The notes beneath the pieces are model-generated. The model ran no database searches. It was given only the letters and a program-made list of their open reading frames with translations, and was not told the origin of the DNA. A DNA stretch of 15,801 bases from Pilaira anomala (taxonomy: Eukaryota > Mucoromycota > Mucoromycetes > Mucorales > Mucoraceae). The stretch covers positions 1 to 15,801 of the forward strand of contig JAIXMQ010000181.1 in assembly GCA_025716855.1 (NCBI GenBank), given 5' to 3'. Positions 9,118-15,801 of this stretch are shown piece by piece; positions within the stretch are counted from its first letter, which is position 1, and each line of letters begins with the position of its first letter. Both the position numbers and the translations under genes were made by a program.

Positions 9118-9766
9118 ACCTCACATCCTTCTTTGGTTAAATACTTTCCATTCATCATCATAAGCATCATCACAAAAATGCATGCTATAGGCTCACTAGG
9201 AAACACAGATGGATTCCTGGCTTCTATATATATAAAAAAAAATTAAAAAAAAATAGTCATACATATATATTAAATTATACCTTGTGCCTGAGGTAATTCC
9301 TCCTCTTCTTCTTCCTCTTCTTCTTCTTCAACATCATTAGCATTATTGAGTTCAGCCTGAAGTTCGATATTTGTATCATCAATCACTTCAAACTCATCTA
9401 TATGACAAACGTCAATTTCTATAGCAAATAATAAATGGATAAAACGTATATTACCTTCAAAAATTTGATCGTTTTCCATAGGAAGCTGTTCGACAACAGG
9501 TTCAGCTTCTACACTATTGTTGAATGAAATAATTTCTGGTGATATTAAAAAAAATTAGTATGGGTGTATATTAAATTTGAGATCTAAAACGATGTACCTT
9601 CAATAGGAATGCCAGTAGAAAGGATCTTTTCTAAACGAGTGGGCAAGGCGGTTTGATCGTTTTTCTCATGTTGATTACGAGTTGAGAGAGAAACAAAGTT
9701 AAATCCCGATTCAATTCCATTTACACATGCTTTGCAATAACATGGTACTTTTGAAACTTTTCCCAT
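9115..9766 (-). pseudogene. tnp2/CMC-type transposase, N-terminal exons, cut off by Harb-2
   Basis: This is the start of the same transposase gene. ATG at 9766 opens MGKVSKVPCYCKACVNG, the Cys-rich N-terminus typical of this family. Four exons are consistent: 9766-9598, 9535-9455, 9418-9281 and 9223-9115. The introns are 62, 36 and 57 nt. All three split a codon after its first base, and each join makes a Glu codon (G/AA). Exon 3 holds an acidic run of about twelve Glu. Exon 4 ends at the Harb-2 insertion site in the hydrophobic segment KYLTKEGCEV. Joining it across the duplicated ATA to 5564 and below continues in frame as MMMFFNFALAFLNLNYRF, before the first frameshift further on. The 36-nt intron is very short and its sequence is also open when read through, so it may be retained. 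Confidence 0.82.
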
Positions 9767-9873
9767 TACGGTTGTGAAAAAAAAAGTTAATGGGATAATA
9801 TAATAAAAGGCAAAAAATAAAGAGACAAAATAAAGAAACAGAATAAAAAGGCTTATATTTATTGGACTTTAAA

Positions 9874-9915
<42 letters not shown>

Positions 9916-10044
9916 CTTTTTTTATTGTACAGTGATTTTGAGCAAGTGCATCTTTGAGTCAACTCGCATCCTCCTTTTCTTAAATTAAAAAGTTCATAAT
10001 AAGTTTGAAGACCATCTTAGAATAATTATATTTAAAAAAAAAAT
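9767..10044. other. AT-rich spacer between the tnp2/CMC start and gene B end
   Basis: No gene is seen here. It holds a run of 32 A at 9881-9912 and should contain the promoter of the transposase gene and the 3' end of gene B. I looked for terminal repeats of the tnp2/CMC element here and at 2888-2956 and found none that match. Confidence 0.7.
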
Positions 10045-10671
10045 TTATTGAATATTGTTGCTATTGAGGCGGGATCCTTCCCCCAGGATCTTTTCTTTGA
10101 GATACTCGGCCATACTGGCAAGTTGCTCATATCCCCCCACCTCAACTTGCAACAGTTGTTGATACTCTAGCACCTTCTGCTGGTAGTAATTGACCTTTTG
10201 CTGTTGGACCCTCATCAATTCGGTGTAGCGGTCCAAGTCAGCCAAAAAAATCTCCATCGCAGAAGGTGCCCTGAGGCACTCACGACGCCCACCACTTCTA
10301 GAGCTATTATCCGAGTTATTACTCGTCGTGGTGGGGGGAAGGGCGTCGTAGTCGACAGGGGGGGTATCCACCTGATCATAGTCAATCTTTAAAAACAAGG
10401 TTAATGTTTATCTCGTTATAATTTCGTTATAATACAATACACTTACGTAGACAATGGTGTCCCCATTTTTATCCCGACAGGGTTTTACCTCGAGACCAGG
10501 TAAATTGCTTCTTTCTGGCCAAGGAAAAGGCTCGAAGCGAAGAAAAAAGATAGAAGCCGCGGTCTTGGTGACAAAGTGAGCAAATGCAAAGCTACTGCAA
10601 GTTAGTTTTATGTACAGACTTTATGTCTAACTTTTTATTTTTACCTTTGATCTACTCGCTTGACCACGTGA
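10045..10671 (-). pseudogene. Gene B, 3' part (end of exon 1, exons 2 and 3), split by Harb-1R
   Basis: Coding segments are 10671-10645 (rest of exon 1), 10594-10447 and 10386-10045, with introns of 50 and 60 nt (10595-10644, 10387-10446), both GT...AG. Together with 13630-13781 and counting the duplicated TGA once, they make one open frame of 221 residues. Exon 2 reads SFAFAHFVTKTAASIFF, which resembles the RNP1 strand and second helix of an RRM, followed by LEVKPCRDK. Exon 3 has an acidic, Ser/Asn-rich linker (DTPPVDYDALPPTTT), then a coiled-coil helix rich in Gln and Leu (YYQQKVLEYQQLLQ). The product may be an RNA-binding protein, but this rests on a pattern seen by eye. The stop codon overlaps AATAAA. 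With the element in place, this part has no start of its own. Confidence 0.8.
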
Positions 10672-10740
10672 GAGCATCCCCAACGGTCACGTTAAATGTT
10701 AAATTAAACAAAAAATTTAACAAATCTCATCCCCAATGGT
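10669..10740. repeat. Harb-1R left end: TGA target site, terminal and subterminal repeats
   Basis: TGA at 10669-10671 is followed by GAGCATCCCCAACGGTCACG, the terminal repeat. A related motif, CATCCCCAATGGT, lies at 10728-10740. The pairing of a terminal and a subterminal copy recurs at the other end, so these may be binding sites of the Myb-like protein. Confidence 0.85.
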
Positions 10741-10852
10741 CGTGCGAAATATTTGTTAAATTAACAATGCAAGTCAAATTATTTAAAATTTTTTTAAATT
10801 AAACAATATTTTAAAAAAATATAAAAATAAAACGGATCCTCGGATCCCATAC

Positions 10853-10883
<31 letters not shown>

Positions 10884-10890
10884 TAAAATA
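10853..10890 (+). promoter_or_regulatory. A28 run followed by a TATA-like box, Harb-1R Myb gene
   Basis: A run of 28 A (10853-10880) is followed by TATAAAATA at 10882-10890, 88 bp before the ATG at 10978. Between them lies a T21 run (10921-10941). A promoter here is plausible from the position only; the run lengths differ in the other copy. Confidence 0.4.
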
Positions 10891-10977
10891 AAGATTCTTC
10901 ACAAGATTTCCTCGTTTTCTTTTTTTTTTTTTTTTTTTTTTATATATTCAAAAAATCAATTGATAATCTTTTTAAAA

Positions 10978-12032
10978 ATGGCTACCCCAAACACTACAAC
11001 AACATTAGGAAAAACCAAAAAGTCTGCTCGTGGTCAGAACTGGACAGTATCTGAAGATGAGCAATTGTGTCGTTCTTGGGTTGGAATCTCTTCGGATCCA
11101 CTTATTGGTCGTTCCCAAACCATGACTCAAATGTGGAATCGTATTGAAGAGGATTTCAATTTAAATTTGAAGGAGAAAATTACTGTGCGTAATGTAACAT
11201 CCTTGTCTAATCGATGGACTATCATTCAAGGACAAGTTTCGAAGTTCTGCGGTTACTTGGAGCAGGTGAAGAAGCTCAATCAGAGCGGTGTCAATGGTGA
11301 TGCAATGGTAAAATATGTAAGCATATCTAATTGTTGAAATATACTAATCACATATCTTTTTAAAAGGTTGTACAAGCCTCGAAGATGTTCCGTGAGAAGT
11401 CTACGGCAAATAAGGCTTTCACTTTGATCCACTGTTGGTCTATTCTGAGTGATGCACCTAAGTGGCGATCCCATTTAGAATGCAGCAGCAACAAAACATC
11501 TTCGGCCGGCGAAGAGGGTTCTACTGGTGGGGAACTTGCAAGACCTATTGGGGTTAAACAAGCCAAGAAGCTTGCTGAACAGGAGAAGCGCAAACGCGGT
11601 GATGGCTCATCAGAAGAGTTTTCTAAGGAGCTTAAGATCAGCAATGCGCTTATGCAAGCAAAGAGGAAGGATACCAGAGAGGCTTTCGAAGCCCACATTA
11701 TGAGTATGAATCTTGCTGACCTTACTGATAATTGGTCACAAGTATATTTCTATCATAAAAAAAGGGAAATATACGAGCGCATGTGCAAGGAAGGTAGACT
11801 TCAAGTAGAAGCAATGAGAACTATGACGAGTTCTGAAGAGATACACAAGGGCGTTTCTCAGGATGATTTCTGTGAAGTGGAGGTTGGGGAACTTCCTGAC
11901 GATGTCGAAGTACTTGGGGAAGTTGAAGAGCTTGGGGAAGTTGGGATGACTGATGAAGAAGTCCATATGATTGAGGAAGTTGAGGAAGTGGTAGTGGATT
12001 CAAAATCCGATAAATTAGTTCAATTAAAATAA
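10978..12032 (+). CDS. Harb-1R Myb/SANT-like partner protein
   Basis: The gene encodes 334 residues in exons 10978-11316 and 11367-12032. The 50-nt intron (11317-11366) starts GTAAGC, has TACTAAT as a clear branch-point match, and lies between codons. ATG at 10978 (MATPN) follows AAAA and is preferred over the ATG 18 nt upstream. Residues about 20-105 are the Myb/SANT-like domain (GQNWTVSEDEQLCRSW at its start, MWNRIEEDFN in the middle). CWSILSDAPKW in exon 2 matches the family's second conserved block. A Lys/Arg-rich segment (KQAKKLAEQEKRKR) could be a nuclear signal. The tail is acidic, with a repeated GEVEELGEV unit. The likely role is recognition of the element ends and recruitment of the DDE nuclease. 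It converges with the transposase gene, 81 bp between stops. Confidence 0.92.
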
Positions 12033-12113
12033 ATCAAATAAACTATTTGTTTAACATATAGATATTAAAAAAAAAGATGTAGTAACTATATTTATTTATT
12101 TTTTTTTTTAGAT

Positions 12114-13458
12114 TTAGTCACCAGCCTTGCTCCACAAATGCTCAATCAAATCGTTTTGGAGATTACAGTGTGTCTCTTCATCTCTAATACTGAAGTATCT
12201 ATTCATAAATGCACTGAACTCGTCAGCTATGCTTACTGGAAAAGGAGGGGCTTTGACAGGTGCAGAATGATTATTGTCATAATCATATCCAAGATTCTGT
12301 CCTCTCTCATCTTCGACAATCATATTATGCAAGATGATACAAGCTTTCATTACAGCCTTAATATCTTCCGGTTTCCACAATCGGGCTGGATTCTTTACAA
12401 TAGTAAAACGAGCTTGTAACACTCCAAAAGCACGTTCGACATCTTTTCTGGCAGCTTCTTGTGCTTTAGCAAAATACTAAAAGGTTTTATAGTAATTTAT
12501 TTAGCAAATATACCAAATGTAATATTTATATTTATACCTTTCTTTTATTTGTCTGCGGCTGGGAAATGGTTTTGACCAATGTTGCAAATCTTGGATATAT
12601 ACCATCTGCAAGATAATATCCTTTGGTATATCTGTTGCCATTGACAAAGAATTCCACTTCAGGAGCACTACCATCAGCCAAAGCGGAAAAAACAGGCGAG
12701 CGATCCAACACATTGATGTCGTTTAGAGATCCAGGGAGACCAAAAAACGCATGCCATATCCATAGGTCCTGAGAAGCAACAGCTTCAAGAATCATCGTTG
12801 GAACCTTCTCCTTACCAGTGTATTGACCTTGCCAAGCGGTAGGACAATTCTTCCATATCCAATGCATACAGTCTATTGAGCCAATCATTCCAGGGAATCC
12901 TCTGGCCTTTCCAACTGCCATCAAACGCTCTACGTCTTGCTTGCTTGGTGTTCTCATATACTCATCTTCATATATCTCGACTACAGCATTGCAAAAGCGC
13001 TTAAGGCACTCCATAGCAGTTGAGTCTGCAACTCTCAAATATTCGTCAACGCAATCAGATGACACACCATATGCCAATTGACGCATTGCTGCTGTTACTT
13101 TTTGATGTGTCGAAAGTCCAGGCTTATTAGCAGCGTCTCTTTTCTGCACAAAATAAATATCATGGTTCTTGACATCCTCTAAAATTCTCAAAAAAAGACT
13201 ACGATTCATTCTAAAATGACGACGAAATTGTCTTGGACTGAAGACGGGAGCTTCAGCAAAATAATCATCAAAAAGACGTTGATGTCCCGAAGCATGGTCT
13301 CTGTCTATGTAACGACGTTTGGATGATCTTTCGTCACTGGATGTTCTGTTGCCAGAGGTGGCTTGAGTTGCTGCGAAAGAATTAGTTGCTCTAAAAACGG
13401 TTTCCTCATACAAATCCTCTCCTTCATCATTTTCAAAGAATCGCTTGAAGTTATTCAT
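12114..13458 (-). CDS. Harb-1R DDE (Harbinger-type) transposase, two exons
   Basis: The gene encodes 427 residues in exons 13458-12538 and 12476-12114, with a 61-nt intron (12477-12537) between codons. ATG at 13458 opens MNNFKRFFENDEGED. Residues about 73-100 hold a helix-turn-helix-like segment (FRRHFRMNRSLFLRIL). The DDE_Tnp_4 core is complete: MIGSIDCMHWIWKNCP (Asp196), GLPGSLNDINVLDRSP (Asp247), YYLADGIYP (Asp285) and DVERAFGVLQARF (Glu321), then MKACIILHNMIVEDER. Asp285 and Glu321 are 35 residues apart, as expected for a DD35E nuclease; Asp196, Asp285 and Glu321 are the likely triad. Length is normal for the family. There is no stop or frameshift, so it could drive its own movement and that of the Harb-1L copy. 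Confidence 0.95.
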
Positions 13459-13539
13459 AATAATTTTATAAAAATAAGTAAATTGATAAAAATTGAAATA
13501 AACTGATTTAAAAAAAAAGAAAAAGTTAAATTTAACAAA

Positions 13540-13632
13540 ACCATTGCGGATGAGTTCAATTTGTTAAATTAACTCCGGAAATTAACTTTTATTTTAACTA
13601 AAAATTTAATTAAACCACTGGGGATGCTCTGA
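13540..13632. repeat. Harb-1R right end: subterminal and terminal repeats, TGA target site
   Basis: ACCATTGCGGATG (13540-13552) and ACCACTGGGGATGCTC (13614-13629) are the reverse complements of the left-end motifs with small changes. TGA at 13630-13632 is the second copy of the target. Confidence 0.85.
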
Positions 13633-13781
13633 ATGGGAGTTATCCCAGAGACATTCATCTGCAAAAGCTCCAAGATCTTTTCACCAGTAAGGTCTCTCAA
13701 GCATTCACCTGTTAAATGCACATGGCATAATCTGTCTTCACAAGTAATGCAGTTGTTGTTGTTGTTGTTGTTGGTGTTCAT
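13630..13781 (-). pseudogene. Gene B, 5' part of exon 1, split by Harb-1R
   Basis: ATG at 13781 opens MNTNNNNNNNCITCEDRLC, with seven Asn in a row coded by an AAC repeat, followed by CHVHLTGECLRDLTGEKIL and ending VSGITPI at the insertion. CHVHLTG could be the first strand (RNP2) of an RRM and DLTGEKILELLQ its first helix; the element then sits just before the second strand, IHVVKR. Without excision the frame would run into the transposon, add about twenty foreign residues and stop at 13569. The upstream sequence 13782-13988 should hold the promoter. Confidence 0.82.
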
Positions 13782-13988
13782 TTTTATTTTTTTAAATTAT
13801 TTAAAAAGGTAAAGACGTAAATAATTATTTCGCGACTGAATATTTAAATCACAGAATATGACTCGTAATTTTAATATAAACAAATAAAAAAAAAAATTTC
13901 AATTCGTCATCTCTTTTGTAATCATTATTGTTTTTTTTAACATTTAGGTAATTTTTATTTGTTCACTGTTTTGGTAAACAAACTTCTC
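13782..13988. other. AT-rich upstream region of gene B
   Basis: No gene is seen here. It lies between the gene B start codon and the hairpin array and is the likely promoter region. I see no TATA box that stands out from the AT-rich background. Confidence 0.6.
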
Positions 13989-14322
13989 AACAAGTTTTAC
14001 TACCTTGTAAAACTTGTTAATTTATCAGTTTGATAAACTTACTTTATTCTGAAGTAACGCCACTTTTGTGATTCTTGTAAGTTTCGCCACTTTTGTGATT
14101 CTTACTTTTTCTCAAGGTTCGCCACTTTTGTGAACCTTGTTAGTTTATCTATTTGGTAAGCTAACTTGTCAATAGGGTTTTGCCACTTTAGTGAAACTCG
14201 TAAGTTTATCTATTTGGTAAACTTACTTTTTCTCAAGTCTCGCCACTTTTGTGATTCTTACTTTGTTCTCAAGGTTCGCCACTTTTGTGAACCTTGTTAG
14301 TTTATCTATTTGGTAAACTAAC
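13989..14322. repeat. Array of alternating small hairpins of two types
   Basis: The array opens with a 12-bp perfect stem (13989-14000 with 14007-14018, loop TACCTT). Two unit types then alternate. Type A has the loop GCCACTTTTGT between stems such as CAAGGTTC/GAACCTTG (14113-14139 and 14270-14296 perfect; 14077-14105, 14175-14199 and 14232-14261 imperfect; a loop copy also near 14058). Type B has the loop TCTATTTGG between GTTAGTTTA/TAAACTAAC (14296-14322 perfect, 14139-14165 with one wobble) or GTAAGTTTA/TAAACTTAC (14200-14226 perfect). A and B share their boundary base, and an A-B pair recurs 157 bp apart. The loops are conserved more than the stems, and stems change on both sides together. 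Confidence 0.85.
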
Positions 14323-14339
14323 TTGTTAGATTTTCCGTT

Positions 14340-15016
14340 CTGGTTAGTCGTTTTTGGATGTGGATTGCTAATTACCTCCTCGTGGTCACATCTGGAAAAC
14401 CATTATTTCTATAAATATGGGCAAAATATTAGCAGTTTGATATGTTTAGTAGTGCTTTCCATGTATGTATGTTACTGTTTATATTAAAATGTTTTATGTC
14501 TAACTTCAATTTGGTTATTTGTTTTATCTTGAACAGGATCACCAGTTTTATATCTATATAGTGAGAACAATGTATTTGGTTTAAAGGCAAGTTTCCACAA
14601 TGAATTATATATATATATATCTACTTTATTTTATTCCCTAAATACGTACGGCACCTCAGCTTCAAACGTTATTTTTTAGCACCATCTATTGCTATTTACA
14701 ATATATACATATATATAACTCAATATTACTTCAAAATAAATATTTTTTTTTCATATAATTTCATCCATATCTTATAATTTTTCAACTTTTTTTTTTTTTA
14801 ATTCTAAATCCGAAATAATATAGTGGTGGCTTCACCCAATCATTTTAATGTTATCATGATTGTGGCTTTTATGTAAATGAGAGTGTACCGATTGAAGGTG
14901 TAAATCTTTATGTATATTCTCAATTCAAGTATATAATATTATTGTTGTTTTCTTTAATATTTGAATTCTTTTTTTTTTTTATAAAAGGAATATCACCCAC
15001 CTATTATTGTCATGGC

Positions 15017-15060
<44 letters not shown>

Positions 15061-15204
15061 TCATCTGACAATGAATATGTACTTGCAAAATAAAAAAAAT
15101 CATCTAATTTTTCATTACAATGTAAAGTGCCTTAATTCTGATGTTTTAATAAATAAGATCTTAGTACGAAATGTGTAAAACTTAATTCTACATCTTCTGA
15201 TGTA
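14340..15204. other. AT-rich region without a recognisable gene
   Basis: I see no gene here. It contains an AT dinucleotide stretch near 14606-14620 and a run of 39 T at 15019-15057. Open stretches such as the one across that T run are low-complexity and not convincing. Confidence 0.65.
15019..15057. repeat. T39 homopolymer
   Basis: This is the longest of the A/T runs in the window. It could be the poly(A) tail of an old retroposed copy on the minus strand, but nothing upstream on that strand supports this. Confidence 0.85.
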
Positions 15205-15801
15205 TTTTTTTTTTTTGTAAAATAATTTTATTTATAAAATGAAATTATAATTTAAGTCACACATGCGCGGAGAGGTGAGACTAGAGAAAACAGAATGCAG
15301 ATATGTAGTAGAAATAATGAAATGAAAGCAAAAGAATAAGGTTATTCTGAGGATGAGATAGGGTGAAGGAGTCGTTCGATTAACGAAACGATCCGAGGGA
15401 TGTATTTTTGTATATCAGTCATAGAAATAGGATTGATATTTTCAGATCCATGGGACCAGTACAGGTTCCATAGTTGCCACAGAATGGTAGAAATGATCGG
15501 GATGAATTTGGTACAATTGCGTACCCAAGAAGGTTTTTTAAGTGAGGAAATAGTGATATATAAATCTTCGGGTGAAAATTCCAGGTGTGGGTAATAATGA
15601 GCCAGAACTTGATACCATACAACCTGTTTAGGTGGACATGAGACCAGAAAGTGTTCCAGAGAGTCTTCAGTCGATCCACAGAATGAGCATAGAGAAGTAT
15701 TAACCATATTAAATTTGAAGAGGAGATCTTTGGACGGGATACATTTGGAGAAGGCACGAAAGAAGATTGTACGAGCCTGAGGATACATGGTAACATGCCA
15801 G
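15205..15801 (-). mobile_element. 3' end of a LINE (non-LTR retrotransposon), cut by window end
   Basis: The coding end of a LINE is followed on the minus strand by about 125 nt of 3' untranslated sequence, an AATAAA signal (15227-15232) and a run of 12 A (T12 at 15205-15216 on the plus strand), as expected for a poly(A)-ended non-LTR element. The 5' part is outside the window, so the target duplication cannot be checked. Confidence 0.75.
15342..15801 (-). CDS. LINE ORF2 C-terminal end with zf-RVT domain, partial
   Basis: The frame is open from the window edge (WHVTMYPQARTIFF, first complete codon at 15800-15798) to a stop at 15342, about 152 residues. It contains CSFCGSTEDSLEHFLVSC, a C-x2-C-x8-H-x4-C pattern that fits the zinc-binding region found after the reverse transcriptase in many LINEs (Pfam zf-RVT). 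Downstream, ILWQLWNLYWSHG also fits that family. The reverse transcriptase and endonuclease domains would lie beyond the window. The ATG at 15788 is internal and not a real start. The visible part has no stop or frameshift, but activity cannot be judged. Confidence 0.82.
   Translation of the reverse strand, partial: WHVTMYPQARTIFFRAFSKCIPSKDLLFKFNMVNTSLCSFCGSTEDSLEHFLVSCPPKQVVWYQVLAHYYPHLEFSPEDLYITISSLKKPSWVRNCTKFIPIISTILWQLWNLYWSHGSENINPISMTDIQKYIPRIVSLIERLLHPISSSE

Larger units (their letters stand above)
10672..13629 (+). mobile_element. PIF/Harbinger transposon Harb-1R, complete copy inside gene B
   Basis: The element is 2958 bp, with ends GAGCATCCCCA at 10672 and its reverse complement ending at 13629. 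It is flanked by TGA on both sides (10669-10671 and 13630-13632), a 3-bp TNA target duplication. It carries a Myb/SANT-like gene and a DDE transposase gene facing each other, both with open frames. It is in the opposite orientation to Harb-1L. The GAGCATC-type terminus is also known from plant Harbinger/Tourist elements. Confidence 0.94.

Noticed and set aside
8839..9246. Open frame running through the Harb-2 right arm
   Set aside because: It reads terminal repeat sequence and matches the spurious start of the longer minus-strand frame at 5720 in the left arm; it is a by-product of the inverted repeat.
2888..10044. Terminal inverted repeats of the tnp2/CMC element
   Set aside because: I compared the sequence beyond both ends of the gene (2888-2956 and 9767-10044) and found no matching inverted pair or CACTA-type end, so the element limits stay unknown.
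13989..14322. CRISPR-like array
   Set aside because: Repeats are short palindromes of two kinds without unique spacers of equal length, and the window is eukaryotic.
15019..15057. T39 as the tail of a processed retrocopy
   Set aside because: The sequence to its right on the minus strand shows no gene-like content and no duplication was found.
14942..15178. Open frame across the T39 run
   Set aside because: Most of it is poly-Phe from the homopolymer, with no domain or codon pattern of a gene.
1..15801. tRNA, rRNA or other structured RNA genes
   Set aside because: I saw no cloverleaf with a TTCGA-type arm and no rRNA-like block on either strand.

Overview
The window looks like a piece of a fungal nuclear genome dominated by transposons, most likely an early-diverging (Mucoromycota-type) fungus. 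The evidence is AT-rich sequence, short introns of about 36-87 nt with GT...AG ends, two lineages of PIF/Harbinger DNA transposons, a decayed tnp2/CMC-type transposase of the kind common in Mucoromycota, and the 3' end of a LINE. The phylum is inferred from recalled family resemblance, not from a search.

Layout from left to right: (1) 1-1746 is the right-hand part of a Harbinger element (called Harb-1L here). It carries the last exon of its DDE transposase and a complete Myb/SANT partner gene, and ends at a TAA target site. (2) 1798-2887 is a four-exon gene of unknown function (gene A) with one in-frame stop. (3) 2957-9766 is a tnp2/CMC transposase gene on the minus strand, broken by several frameshifts. 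(4) A second, unrelated Harbinger (Harb-2, 5568-9114) is inserted inside that gene; it has 218-bp terminal inverted repeats, a 3-bp ATA target duplication and two intact genes. (5) 10045-13781 is a minus-strand gene (gene B) with an RRM-like N-terminus and a coiled-coil C-terminus, split in its first exon by a complete Harbinger-1 copy (Harb-1R, 10672-13629) with a TGA target duplication. (6) 13989-14322 is an array of alternating small hairpins of two types. (7) 14340-15204 is AT-rich sequence with no gene that I can see. (8) 15205-15801 is the 3' end of a LINE on the minus strand.

The two Harbinger lineages share a plan: a Myb/SANT DNA-binding protein gene and a DDE endonuclease gene face each other, which is the known two-protein system of PIF/Harbinger elements. 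Harb-1R (complete in the window) and Harb-2 both have open frames with consistent splice sites, so both look recent and possibly autonomous. Both insertions can be undone on paper: removing the element and one copy of the target duplication joins the flanking coding sequence in frame. The order of events is therefore readable: the tnp2/CMC gene and gene B existed first, then Harb-2 and Harb-1R landed in their exons. Harb-1L and Harb-1R are near-identical and inverted, so they flank about 8.9 kb as inverted arms.
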